A stretch of 64,000 nucleotides of DNA from UBA9676 sp963730065. Its GTDB lineage: Bacteria; Actinomycetota; Actinomycetes; Streptosporangiales; Streptosporangiaceae. Shown in pieces: positions 1 through 8,592 of the stretch. The notes under the pieces are model-generated. The model saw only the letters and a list, made by a program, of their open reading frames with translations. It searched no databases and had not been told where the DNA came from. Positions within the stretch are counted from its first letter, which is position 1. Each line of letters opens with the position of its first letter. The stretch lies in assembly GCA_963730065.1 (NCBI GenBank), contig CAVSQL010000014.1, positions 744,001-808,000 on the forward strand, read 5' to 3'. Both the position numbers and the translations under genes were made by a program.

Positions 1-640
1 GGCCTGGCCGAGCAGGTTGCCGAGGTCTCCGAACAGGGCCAGGGCTTGCTGGTGGCTGGCGGCGGCGGCCGGGTAGTCCCCGATCTGTTGCTGCACGAGG
101 CCAAGGTCATTAAGGGCATGGGCCTGGCCGAGCCGGTGCCCGAGGTCGCGGAACAGGGCCAGGGCTTGCTGGTGGCTGGCGGCGGCGGCCGGGTAGTCCC
201 CGGTTTCTTCCTGGACGACGCCTAGCGAGTTGAGGGAGTAAGCCTGGTCGTGCAGGTCGCCGAGGTCACCGAACAGCGCCAGGGCCTGCTGCTGGCTGGC
301 GGCGGCGGCCGGGTGATCCCCGGTCAACTGCTGCACCAGGCCCAGGTTGCTAACGGCGTGGGCCTCAGCGCGCCGGTCACCAGTGCCGCGGGCCAGTAGC
401 AGGGCTTGCTGGTGACTGGCGGTGGCAGCCCGATAGTCCCCCGTCAGAACGCGCAGGAAGCCCAGCTCGTTGAGGGCGTGCGCCTGGCCGGGGTGGTCAC
501 CGATATCGCGGTACAGCGCCAGTGCCCGGGCCAGGCTGGCGGCAGCGGCCGGGTAGCTCCCGTTCTCCCGCTGCAGTACGCCCAGCGTGCTAAGCGCGTC
601 GGCCTCGCCGAGCCGGTCTCCAGCCTGGCGCGCTGCGGCC
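1..640 (-). repeat. 120-bp tandem repeats encoding TPR units
   Basis: Units of 120 bp starting near 1, 121, 241, 361, 481 and 601 repeat inside the NB-ARC/TPR gene. Each encodes one 40-residue TPR unit. The first roughly 80 bases of the units at 1 and 121 differ at only a handful of positions, which suggests recent duplication or gene conversion. The array probably continues beyond the left edge. Confidence 0.85.
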
Positions 641-2280
641 AACGCGCTTTGGTGGAGGGCGGCGGACTGATCCCAGTGACCGCGGGCGGCCAGGAAGCCG
701 CCAATCGCGGCGGGTATCGCGACGGCATGCCGGGAGTGGCCGCGGGTGGCGGCGTCGTCCGCGGCGGCGTGCAGGTTCGCGCGCTCTGCTTCCAGCCAGG
801 CGGCCGACTGCCCGAGGGTGGACAGGTCCGGGGCCTGCGCCGACGGGTTGCCGGGCAGCGGGCGGCGGTACGCGCTGGCCCGGGGGGCGAAGTGCCGGCC
901 GGCGGCCAGGGCGGTGTACAGGTAGTAATCCAGCACCCGCCCGGCTGCGGCGACGCGGTCTGCCTGGTCGTCAGTGGCAGCCAGGGCGCGGGCATGTTCC
1001 CGGAGCAGATCGTGCAGCTGGTACCGGCCGAGGGTGGGCTCAGTGATCAGGTGCTGGTCATACAGCTCATCGAGCTGGCGGCGGGCTTCGCCCAGGCTAG
1101 CGCCGTCCAGCGCGGCGGCAGCATAGACGTCGAAGGAAGGTCCCGGGATCAAGCCGAGCCGGCGGAACAGCCGCTGCTGGCCTGGACTGAGATCCTGGTA
1201 GGACAGGTCGAAGGCGGCCGCCACCGACAGATTCTCCGCCCGCATCAGTTCCGGCCGGTCTGTTGCCGCTGCGAGGCTTGCCACCACGCTCTCAGCGGTC
1301 TGGGCCGGGTGGTGGCGCAACTGGCTGGCGATCAGCCCGATCGCCAGGGGCAGGTACCCGCACAGCCGGGTAATCTCGCCCACCGCCGGATCGGCGGCGT
1401 GGATCCCGGCCCGGGCCGTCAGCCGGGCCAGCAGCTGCGCCGCTTCCCCGGGGGGCAGGGTGTCGAGGCTAATGACGGCCGCGTCTTCCAGCGCGGCCAG
1501 CCGCCGACGGCTGGTCAGCAGCACCAGGCTGCCCCCGGTACCTGGCAGCAGCGGCCGGACCTGCTCATGGCTGGCCGCGTCATCCAGCAGCAGCAAGATC
1601 TTCTTGCCGGCCACGTGATCACGCCACTGCGCGGCCCGGGCTTCCAGGCCGGGCGGGACCTGCGTCGCGGGAACCCCCGCGGTCAGCAGCAAGCTGGACA
1701 GCGCATCCGCCGGGTCCACCGGCCGCTGGCCACGGGTATGGCCGTGCAAGGGCAGGTAAAACTGGCCGTCGGGGAAACTGCCAGCCAGCCGGTGGGCCGC
1801 GTGCACCGCGAACGTGGTCTTGCCGACCCCGGCCATCCCGCCGATCGCGCAGATCCCCACAACCCCACCGCCAGCGGCCAGGCCATCCAGCCCTTCCGCC
1901 AGCCGGTCAAGCTCGGCCCGGCGGCCGGTGAAACTGGCGACGTCCCGCGGCAGCCCGCGGGTCGCCGCCGCGGCGAACGCCCCCAGGGCCGTCCCCTGCC
2001 TGGCCGCCATCACATCCTCGGCCAGGCCTCGCCCGCGCGCCGCGGCCACGAACAACTCTGCGACCCCCCCGGGCAGGCCAAGCGCCCGCGCCAGCAACAC
2101 CGCGGTCTCCTTGCGGGCGGTCCGGTTGATGCCCCGCTCCAGATCACTGACCGAGCGCGGGCTCACGCCGGCCGCTTCCGCCAGCTCCTCCTGCGTCAGC
2201 CGGGTTCCCGCGCGCAGCCGCCGCAGCAACCCAGCGAATGTAAGCGCAGGTTCGTCCACCACCGCCGTATCGCCCCTCAC
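1..2280 (-). CDS. XRE-HTH / NB-ARC / TPR regulator (3' end cut by window edge)
   Basis: This is an AfsR-like signal-transduction ATPase that most likely controls transcription. From a GTG at 2280 the frame stays open for 760 codons to the left edge, so the C-terminus is missing. Residues about 15-70 form a helix-turn-helix (LTQEELAEAAGVSPRSVSDL). An NB-ARC ATPase follows with a P-loop near residue 147 (GMAGVGKTT) and a Walker B-like LLLLDD segment. About 200 residues of 40-residue tetratricopeptide units end the visible part (ASHQQALALF type). A second GTG at 2262 has AGGGG about ten bases upstream and is an equally good start. The protein probably senses a ligand or partner through the TPRs and uses ATP binding to switch the HTH. 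Target genes are not evident from the neighbours. Confidence 0.85.
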   Translation of the reverse strand, partial: MRGDTAVVDEPALTFAGLLRRLRAGTRLTQEELAEAAGVSPRSVSDLERGINRTARKETAVLLARALGLPGGVAELFVAAARGRGLAEDVMAARQGTALGAFAAAATRGLPRDVASFTGRRAELDRLAEGLDGLAAGGGVVGICAIGGMAGVGKTTFAVHAAHRLAGSFPDGQFYLPLHGHTRGQRPVDPADALSSLLLTAGVPATQVPPGLEARAAQWRDHVAGKKILLLLDDAASHEQVRPLLPGTGGSLVLLTSRRRLAALEDAAVISLDTLPPGEAAQLLARLTARAGIHAADPAVGEITRLCGYLPLAIGLIASQLRHHPAQTAESVVASLAAATDRPELMRAENLSVAAAFDLSYQDLSPGQQRLFRRLGLIPGPSFDVYAAAALDGASLGEARRQLDELYDQHLITEPTLGRYQLHDLLREHARALAATDDQADRVAAAGRVLDYYLYTALAAGRHFAPRASAYRRPLPGNPSAQAPDLSTLGQSAAWLEAERANLHAAADDAATRGHSRHAVAIPAAIGGFLAARGHWDQSAALHQSALAAARQAGDRLGEADALSTLGVLQRENGSYPAAAASLARALALYRDIGDHPGQAHALNELGFLRVLTGDYRAATASHQQALLLARGTGDRRAEAHAVSNLGLVQQLTGDHPAAAASQQQALALFGDLGDLHDQAYSLNSLGVVQEETGDYPAAAASHQQALALFRDLGHRLGQAHALNDLGLVQQQIGDYPAAAASHQQALALFGDLGNLLGQA

Positions 2281-2584
2281 GCCCTGCCCGTCCGGCGGCC
2301 AGCACCTGGCGAACAGAGCCTGGACACACTGTACGCAGACCGGCCCCTACCATCATCTGCCACCATCAAGCAGGCAGGGAAACTCACGCCGACAATCGGT
2401 GACCGGCCGTCTCCCGCGATGCTCACGGCATGAATCGCCCGCGAGTCCGGCGGCCCATCCCGCCGCGGCGCAGGCCGGGGTGTACCTATCACCTATGAGG
2501 ATCGACTTGTCCTCGTCGCTGGCCCACGTCCGTGCTGGCGAGCACGCGGCTGGGGCCCAGCGCCGCGATGTCCGGCAGATGCGG
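2281..2584. other. 304-nt intergenic stretch
   Basis: This lies between two minus-strand genes, the lipoprotein (start 3334, stop 2585) and the NB-ARC regulator. No convincing small gene or hairpin was seen. It should hold the regulator's promoter on the minus strand; a weak TTGATG at about 2363-2368 is the only -35-like element I noticed. Confidence 0.3.
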
Positions 2585-3334
2585 CTAGCCCCTGGTGAAG
2601 GACTTCAGCTCTTCACCGCTGACCGTGGCGCCGTTGGTGGTCACCTGGGACTTCACCGGGCCGATCCCCGGCGCCAGCCAGGTCCGGATCCGGATGCTGA
2701 CCGAGATCCCCATGAACTTCTCGGTCAGGGTGTCGTCGATGACCGTCGTGTGGTACGCGCCGGCCGGGACGGTCACCGTGGCCGCGCCGGCTCCCTGGAC
2801 GGTGACGTGGGTACTGACGGTGTGGCTCTGGCCCCCGATGCTGATCGTGGCCGTGATCGTGCTGGTGTGCGGCTGGCCGGACATGATCTGCGCATGGCTC
2901 GGCCAGACGATCCCGCCGGACCTGATCTTGAACGTGCTGCTGCCGAGCGAGGGCAACGGCATCGAGATCGAGCCGTTGGAGCCGAAGAGGAACGTCTCCT
3001 TGACGGTGGTGCCGTGCAGATCATGTGTGGTGGTCACCTGGTCGCCGCCGGCGACCGGCACCACGGCGGTGACCTTGTCGATCGCCGTTCCGGCCGACAG
3101 CCCGGCCGTGGTCACCTGGTAAACCCAGGTGTTGCCGACCGCCACCGGGAAGAGCGGCGTGCCGGTGAAAGAGCCGCCAGCCGACGTCCCCGTGCCCGCG
3201 CTCGCCGCGGCCGAGGACGCCGACGAAGCGGACGAGGGCGAGCTGGAGCCGCAGCCGGCCAGGGCCAGCCCGGTGACGGCCAGCAGCGCGGCGCAGCTGG
3301 CGGACAGATGTGAGGTGGAACGACGGCGGTTCAT
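2585..3334 (-). CDS. Secreted lipoprotein of unknown function
   Basis: The 249-residue product begins with an Arg-rich n-region, a hydrophobic core and a lipobox (LALAGC), so it should be lipidated on Cys27 or so and held on the outer face of the membrane. A Ser/Ala-rich linker of about 25 residues follows. The rest is rich in Thr, Val and Gly with alternating hydrophobic residues, which suggests a beta-sheet domain. I recognise no enzymatic motif. The stop is at 2585. The gene is divergent from the DUF1707 gene, with about 235 bp between start codons for both promoters. Function is not assigned. Confidence 0.8.
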   Translation of the reverse strand: MNRRRSTSHLSASCAALLAVTGLALAGCGSSSPSSASSASSAAASAGTGTSAGGSFTGTPLFPVAVGNTWVYQVTTAGLSAGTAIDKVTAVVPVAGGDQVTTTHDLHGTTVKETFLFGSNGSISMPLPSLGSSTFKIRSGGIVWPSHAQIMSGQPHTSTITATISIGGQSHTVSTHVTVQGAGAATVTVPAGAYHTTVIDDTLTEKFMGISVSIRIRTWLAPGIGPVKSQVTTNGATVSGEELKSFTRG

Positions 3335-3569
3335 GGTGAGCAGCAGCCTTTCGTGGCACTTCGGTGTGGATGGTGAGGCATCGAAATACCCGAGTGGCGG
3401 GGAACTCGCGTGGTGTCCCAGTTTGTACGCCCCGGGCCGGCCCCGCGCGGCGAGTTATGCGATCGATGCCGCTGGGATCCACGGCGTTTGCCTGGGCTCC
3501 GATCGAGATATATCGTGGCTGCCACTGCCGCCGGCGACCGCACGCCGGCGGGTGCACGCGGAGGTAGAC

Positions 3570-4277
3570 ATGGCGACGGGGGCGCAGTGGCGCGTCGGGG
3601 ACGCGGAACGCGAGGCGGTGGCGGGGCAGCTCCGCGAGCATTACGCCGCCGGGCGGCTCACCATCGACGAGTTCCGGGCCCGGCTGGACGCCGCCTATGC
3701 GGCGGCGACCGCAGACGAGCTGAGCCGGGTCACCGCCGATCTCCCCGCGGCTGGCCCCGGCGCGGCCGCTGTCCCGGCGCCATCCGGCCCGGTCCCGGCC
3801 GGGCGGTACCGGGCGGCCGGCCCGCGCCGCCGGCGCCACCGGGGGCGGGCGGCCGCCGCGCTGATCCTCGCCGGCCTGGTGACGGCGGGCGCGCTGGCCC
3901 TTGGCTCACTCCCCCACGGCGGCCTGCTGGTGCTCGCGTTCGTGCTCGTGCTGCTGCCGGTGATGCTGCTGGCCGCGCTGGCCGGCGCCGCGGTCTGGAT
4001 CGGGCGCCGTGCCTGGCGCAGCGGCGTCTGGCTGGAGGCGGTGCCGGTCGCGGTGGGCCTGCCCTGGCTGGCCCGGGTGGTCTGGATGGCGCGCGCCGCG
4101 CTGGTGGGCCGGGCCCTCTGGCGGGCCGGCGGAAGGGCCGGCCGGGCCGTGCAGCCGCGGCGTTCGCGCCGCCCGCACGGGCGGTACCGCGGTCATGACC
4201 ACGCGCAGTACCAGAGCAATCCGGGCGGGCCCTGGCATCAGGCGCGGGTGGGCGACCTCAGCGGCACGACCAGGTAA
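3570..4277 (+). CDS. DUF1707 (SHOCT-like) membrane protein
   Basis: The 235-residue product starts with the classic DUF1707 module: RVGDAEREAVAGQLREHYA, then GRLTIDEFRARLDAAYAA within the first 55 residues. A Pro/Ala linker leads to two hydrophobic segments around residues 92-150, so the DUF1707 domain is probably cytoplasmic and membrane-tethered. The ATG at 3570 has GGAGGT four bases upstream, so I reject the longer open frame that would overlap the divergent lipoprotein. The 3' end overlaps the 3' end of the convergent dnaN-like gene by 40 bp. The role of the family is unknown; it recurs in actinomycete membrane and regulatory proteins. Confidence 0.85.
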   Translation: MATGAQWRVGDAEREAVAGQLREHYAAGRLTIDEFRARLDAAYAAATADELSRVTADLPAAGPGAAAVPAPSGPVPAGRYRAAGPRRRRHRGRAAAALILAGLVTAGALALGSLPHGGLLVLAFVLVLLPVMLLAALAGAAVWIGRRAWRSGVWLEAVPVAVGLPWLARVVWMARAALVGRALWRAGGRAGRAVQPRRSRRPHGRYRGHDHAQYQSNPGGPWHQARVGDLSGTTR

Positions 4278-5496
4278 CGGAACAGCGGCGCGCCGCCTGC
4301 GCTCACTCCCCCGGCTTCCCCCGACCCGGCGGGCTCGTCTCCGCCGTCGCCGGTCAGCGTGATCAGCGCCGGCCTGGCCGGGCTGGTGAACTCCAGCCTG
4401 ATCGCCGCGGCCGCGGCGGAGCCGGCTCCTCTTCCGGGTCGGCCGGCTGCCGGGCCGGGCCGGACCCGGCGGCGGCGGCCGTCAGCCCGTCGAGCAGATA
4501 GTGCGGGTTGAAGGCGATCGCGGGCTCGTCGCCCTCGAAGCTGGCGGTCACCGCCTCCGCCGCCCGTGCCCGGCCCTCGGTCTGCGCCTCGACCACCACC
4601 TGGCCCTGGCCGAAGGTGAGCCGGACCGGGCTGGCCCGGTCGGCGACCAGGGACACCCGCCGGACGGCCTCGATGAACGGGCCGACCGGCATGTCGGCCC
4701 GGCAGCCGTACCCGTCCGGGAACCGGGACCGGTAGCGGATGAACTCGCCCCCGATCAGGCGGCCGGTCAGTCGGCGGCCCCGGCACTCGAAGCTGATCAT
4801 GCCCTCGACAGGGTGCGGATCCCGCCCCGGGGCCGGCGCGTCCGCCGGGGTGAACGCCACCGGGACCGGCTCACCAGGCACCATCGTCCTGGCCGCGTCG
4901 GCGAGCGTGCGCGCCGGGACCAGGGCGATGGCCCGCAGGCCGGGCCGGGCCGGCTCCCAGCTCAGCTCCCGCACGGCCAGCCGGTACCGGTCGGTCGCGG
5001 CCAGCGTGATGGACTCGCCGTCGATATCCAGGCAGATGGCGGTCAGCATCGGCAGCGTGTCGTCGCGGCTGGCCGCCGGCAGGACCTGGGCCACGGCCGC
5101 GGCCAGCTCGCCGCCGTCGACCGAGCCGGCCACCGGTGGCGTCGGCGGCAGCTCGGGATAGTCCGCCAGCGGCAGTGAGACCAGCGCGAACTCGGCGTTG
5201 CCGCAGGTCAGGCTGACCACGTCACCGTCGGCGGTGAAGTCGGCGGGCTGGCCGGGCAGGCTCCGGGTGATCTCGGCGAGCAGCCGCCCGGGCACCAGGG
5301 CGCTGCCCGGCTCGGCGACGTCCGCCGCCACCTGGGCCGTGGCCGCCAGCTCGTAGTCGAAGCACGACAGCGTCAGCCCCTGGCCCGCCTCCAGCCGGAG
5401 CCCGGCCAGGACCGGCACCACCGGCCGCGACGGCAGTGCTCGTGCCACCCATGCCACCGCATCGGCCAGCGCGTCATGCTCGACCCGGAACTTCAT
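4238..5496 (-). CDS. dnaN: DNA polymerase III beta sliding-clamp paralogue, frameshifted
   Basis: The product resembles the beta clamp that encircles DNA and tethers polymerases. It begins MKFRVEHDALADAV at 5496 with AAGGTGG just upstream. Clamp features include SCFDYELAATAQV, GRLLAEITRSLP, SLPLADYPELP, AATDRYRLAVRELSW and GEFIRYRSRFPDGY. The frame fails near 4402-4430: the open frame runs into a Pro/Arg tail, whereas the next frame continues as IRLEFTSPARPALITL and ends with the clamp-like RYLVVPLRSPTRA, stop at 4238. One missing base restores a protein of about 419 residues, longer than usual (about 370) because of Pro/Glu- and Gly-rich inserts near the C-terminus. dnaA, recF and gyrB are not nearby, so this is probably a second, accessory clamp. 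Confidence 0.8.
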
Positions 5497-5628
5497 GCCA
5501 CCACCTTCTGCCATTACCCCGATCCTGGCACGGCCCTGCGACATTCCGCGGCCCCGGATACCGGCCACGCCCGGTCCGGCACGGCCGCCAGGCCCGGTCC
5601 CGCCCAACGGTCCCTGGGCGCGTATGAC

Positions 5629-5889
5629 TCAGATCAGCCCCGGCGGCGCCGCGGCCAGCGCCGACTCGATGGCCACGGCCAGGGCCCGGGCCGACTGCGC
5701 GGTGAGCTCCACCGCCACCCTCGCCGCCGGGCCGTCCTGCGGGTTGAGGAAGTCGATGTTGAGCGTGTGCTCGGCCCGGGCGTGCTGCGGGTGGTCGAAG
5801 TACACGGTCGCCTGGCTCAGCGCGAACCAGCCGGCCGTTCCCTTCCCGCTGCCCTCGACGTCCACATTCTCGGTCAGGTAGGTGCACAT
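5629..5889 (-). CDS. DUF6295 family small protein
   Basis: An 86-residue protein starting MCTYLTENVDVEGSGKGTAG. The core reads as HPQHARAEHTLNIDF followed by a hydrophobic/acidic helix, a pattern I associate with DUF6295, a small actinobacterial family without assigned function. The start codon has AAAGGA upstream. It lies 12 bp behind the dienelactone hydrolase stop, on the same strand, so the two are probably co-transcribed. No signal peptide or membrane segment is visible. Confidence 0.75.
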   Translation of the reverse strand: MCTYLTENVDVEGSGKGTAGWFALSQATVYFDHPQHARAEHTLNIDFLNPQDGPAARVAVELTAQSARALAVAIESALAAAPPGLI

Positions 5890-5901
5890 CGCCGGATCCT
5901 T

Positions 5902-6645
5902 TCAGCCCGCCAGGTGGCGGCCGTAGAAGTCCCAGATCTTGTGCCAGCCGTCCATGGCGGCCTCGGGCCGGTAAGCGGGCCGGTTCACCGCGAAGAAGGC
6001 GTGCCCGGCGCCGGCGTAACTGTGGAACTCGTGCTCCTTGCCGGCGTTGGTGAGCGCCTTGTCCAGTTCGGCCACCTGGTCCGGGGAGGGGTGCTGGTCA
6101 TCGTCGCCGAACAGGCCGAGCAGCGGGCAGGACAGGTCCTTGGCCAGGTGCACGATCGGGCCGACCTTGAGCGGCATGCCCTCGGGCGGGGTGCCGACGA
6201 CGAACGCGCCGTAGCAGTCGACCGCGGCGTCCAGCGGCAGGCTGGCCGCGGCCAGGAACGACTGGCGGCCGCCCGAGCAGTAGCCGATCACGCCCACCCT
6301 CCCGTTGGACACCGGCATCGCCCGCAGGTAGGCGGCCGCTCCCCCGACGTCGCCGACCAGCCGCTCGTCGGGTACGCCGCCCCGGGCGCGGGCGGCCGCC
6401 GCCGCGTCGTCCGGGCTCGCGCCCGGCGCCTCGCGGGTGTAGAGGTTCGGGCACAGCGCCAGGTAGCCGTGGGCGGCGAAGGTCCGGGTTATCTCCTTGG
6501 TTTCGGCGTCGTAGCCCGGCATGTGGTGGATCACCACCACGCTGCCGAACGGGCCCGGGCCCAGCGGGCGGGCCAGGTAAGCCTCGATCTGGTCCCCGCC
6601 GTGGCCGGTGATGCTGATGGTCTCGGCCATGATCGCGTCGTACAT
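5902..6645 (-). CDS. Dienelactone hydrolase family alpha/beta hydrolase
   Basis: A 247-residue cytoplasmic hydrolase of the DLH family, which opens lactones or cleaves carboxy-esters. The nucleophile elbow is GYCSGG, giving a Cys nucleophile as in true dienelactone hydrolases. The acid is in FGDDDQHPSPDQ and the catalytic His in GAGHAFF. The start MYDAIMAETISI at 6645 has AAGGAAGGG upstream, so 45 further upstream codons were left out. It leads a two-gene operon with the DUF6295 gene. The substrate is unknown, and no ring-cleavage genes adjoin it. Confidence 0.88.
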   Translation of the reverse strand: MYDAIMAETISITGHGGDQIEAYLARPLGPGPFGSVVVIHHMPGYDAETKEITRTFAAHGYLALCPNLYTREAPGASPDDAAAAARARGGVPDERLVGDVGGAAAYLRAMPVSNGRVGVIGYCSGGRQSFLAAASLPLDAAVDCYGAFVVGTPPEGMPLKVGPIVHLAKDLSCPLLGLFGDDDQHPSPDQVAELDKALTNAGKEHEFHSYAGAGHAFFAVNRPAYRPEAAMDGWHKIWDFYGRHLAG

Positions 6646-6679
6646 CGCTGTCCCTTCCTTCACCCGTCCATTGGCGGCG

Positions 6680-6726
6680 GGATAGTTGCTTGTCCGGTGC
6701 TGGCGGATAGTTGCTTGTCCCGTGCT
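6680..6726. repeat. Two 21-nt direct repeats, 25-bp period
   Basis: GATAGTTGCTTGTCC plus (G or C)GTGCT occurs at about 6681-6701 and again at 6706-6726. The pair lies upstream of the dienelactone hydrolase start on one side and the broken aldo/keto reductase copy on the other. A period of about two helical turns fits a tandem regulator site. Confidence 0.6.
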
Positions 6727-6744
6727 AATAGTGCCAGTCGGGGG

Positions 6745-6938
6745 ATGCCAGACTTGCCCCACGGGATACCTTGCCGCCACTGATCGCTATCAGCGCCTCA
6801 GGTACCGCCGCTGCGGCCGCAGCGGGATCAAGATGCCGGAGGTGTCGCTCGGGCTCTGGCAGAACTTCAGGGGACGACCGCCCGCTCGACACCCAGTGGG
6901 CGATCATCCGGCGCGCGTTCGATCTGGGTGTGTGCCAT
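6745..6938 (+). pseudogene. Truncated, frameshifted N-terminal copy of the adjacent aldo/keto reductase
   Basis: The region encodes YLAATDRYQRLRYRRCGRSG and MPEVSLGLWQNF, then after an extra A at about 6869 continues in another frame as GDDRPLDTQWAIIRRAFDLGV. These match the first roughly 58 residues of the intact gene at 7066 (YIAASDRYDQMPYRRCGRSG, SLGLWQNFGSDRPLDLQRAI). The position of the intact ATG is ACG here. Similarity starts about 14 bases before the start codon and ends near 6938. It is a decayed partial duplication or the remnant of a paralogue. Confidence 0.85.
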
Positions 6939-7065
6939 CTCCCGCCCCCCGCCCTCCTCTCCTCCGAGACTGTTCGTGTCTCTGTGTGTCCGGCGGACTG
7001 TCGCGGGCAGGCGAGCAGCAATCGGGGGCAGCCCGCCCGGACGACGGCAGTGGCAGACTCTTGCC

Positions 7066-8169
7066 ATGACTTACATTGCCGCGTCTGACCGGTATGACCA
7101 GATGCCCTACCGCCGGTGCGGACGCAGCGGCATCCGCCTGCCCGAGATCTCCCTCGGGCTCTGGCAGAACTTCGGCAGTGACAGGCCGCTGGACCTCCAG
7201 CGGGCAATCCTGCTACGCGCGTTCGATCTGGGGGTCACCCACTTCGATCTGGCCAATAATTACGGTGGAAGCTCGCTCAGCACGGCAGACGACCCTTTGG
7301 GAAGACTTGAGTACGGTCCCCCCTACGGCTCGGCGGAGGAGAACTTCGGCCGCATCCTGCGCGAGGACCTGCGCCGCTACCGCGACGAGCTGATCATCTC
7401 CACCAAGGCGGGCTACGACATGTGGCCGGGGCCCTACGGGGACTGGGGATCCCGCAAGTACCTGCTGGCCAGCCTGGACCAGTCGCTGGCCCGGATGGGT
7501 CTTGACTACGTCAACATCTTCTACAGCCACCGCGCCGACCCGGACACCCCGCTCGAGGAGACTATGGGCGCGCTGGCTACCGCGGTCACCTCGGGCCGGG
7601 CGCTGTATGCCGGGATCTCGTCCTACTCGGCCGAGCGGACCGCCCAGGCGGCCGCGATCGCCCGCCAGCTCGGCACGCCCGTGCTGATTCACCAGCCGTC
7701 GTACTCGCTGCTCAACCGCTGGGTGGAGGGCGGTCTGCTGGACACGCTGGAAGCCGAGGGCATCGGCTGCATCGCGTTCTCGCCGCTCGCCCAGGGCGTA
7801 CTCACCGACAAGTACCTGGCCGGGGTCCCGGCCGGCTCGCGCGCCAGCCACGGCGGCAGCCTCGGCCCGGATCAGCTGAACGAGGAGAACCTGGCCCGGG
7901 TCGCCGGGCTCCACGAGATCGCCCTCGCGCGCGGCCAGTCGCTGGCCCAGATGGCCCTGGGCTGGGTGCTGCGTGACCAGCGGGTCACCTCGGTGCTGGT
8001 CGGGGCGAGCAGCGTGGCGCAGCTGGAGGAGAACGTGGCCGCGGCCGGCCAGCCCGGGTTCAGCGAGTCCGAGCTGGCCGCGATCGACCGGTACGCGGTC
8101 GAGGGCCGTATCAATATCTGGGCCGCGTCCAGCGCGGTTTCATCAGCGCCCGGAAACGCCGAACCGTGA
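7066..8169 (+). CDS. gpr: Aldo/keto reductase, YghZ/Gpr type
   Basis: A 367-residue NADPH-dependent aldo/keto reductase of the K+-channel beta-subunit-like branch. Family members reduce L-glyceraldehyde 3-phosphate and reactive aldehydes. The match to E. coli YghZ is clear throughout: SLGLWQNFG, AFDLGVTHFDLANNYG, PYGSAEENFGRIL, ELIISTKAGYDMWPGPYG, LIHQPSYSLLNRWVEGGLL, CIAFSPLAQGVLTDKYL and VLVGASSVAQLEENV. The catalytic Tyr is in the NNYG segment. About 16 residues are inserted between NNYG and the GSAEENFG motif relative to E. coli. The start at 7066 is fixed by homology. Confidence 0.9.
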   Translation: MTYIAASDRYDQMPYRRCGRSGIRLPEISLGLWQNFGSDRPLDLQRAILLRAFDLGVTHFDLANNYGGSSLSTADDPLGRLEYGPPYGSAEENFGRILREDLRRYRDELIISTKAGYDMWPGPYGDWGSRKYLLASLDQSLARMGLDYVNIFYSHRADPDTPLEETMGALATAVTSGRALYAGISSYSAERTAQAAAIARQLGTPVLIHQPSYSLLNRWVEGGLLDTLEAEGIGCIAFSPLAQGVLTDKYLAGVPAGSRASHGGSLGPDQLNEENLARVAGLHEIALARGQSLAQMALGWVLRDQRVTSVLVGASSVAQLEENVAAAGQPGFSESELAAIDRYAVEGRINIWAASSAVSSAPGNAEP

Positions 8170-8253
8170 AAAGCGGCAGCACAGGCGTTAGCATGCGAGA
8201 TGCTCACGCATGAGGCCAGCTGCGGGACCAACTCCCAGGGAGGGACACCGTAA

Positions 8254-8469
8254 GTGGGGAGCACCGCAGCCGCTACGCTGATCATCGGCGGCGTCATCGG
8301 GATGTTTGTCGGCTATAACTGGCGCACCGCCCGCGGCGCCAATGCCGACCTCAAGGTGCACAAGTCCAGGATCCCCGGTTTCCGCCGCACCCGGCTCCGC
8401 ACCGGCCTGACGTCCATAGCCCTGATCGCGCTCACCCTGCTCGCGCTCAGCGCGTTCATGCGCGGCTAA
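8254..8469 (+). CDS. Small membrane protein, hypothetical
   Basis: A 71-residue product from a GTG at 8254 with GGGAGGGA upstream. Two hydrophobic stretches (residues about 4-21 and 51-67) flank a basic middle segment (HKSRIPGFRRTRLR). A two-pass membrane topology with the basic loop in the cytoplasm is the simplest reading. I recognise no family. It lies 84 bp downstream of the aldo/keto reductase. Confidence 0.65.
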   Translation: MGSTAAATLIIGGVIGMFVGYNWRTARGANADLKVHKSRIPGFRRTRLRTGLTSIALIALTLLALSAFMRG

Positions 8470-8592
8470 CTGCGCTGCTCCCCCGGCCGGCCACTCCCCC
8501 GCTGACCGGCGGCCTTCCCCGCGGGCTGTCTCCCCGGGCCGGCCGCTCCCCGGGCAGGGCGGCTCACCCGGCAGGTTCGTGGGGCAGATTGA

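Noticed and set aside
1..640. CRISPR-like array
   Set aside because: The 120-bp repeats are continuous coding sequence for TPR units, without spacers.
406..2433. Long plus-strand frame of 675 codons
   Set aside because: It is the shadow of the minus-strand XRE/NB-ARC/TPR gene, whose translation carries clear domains.
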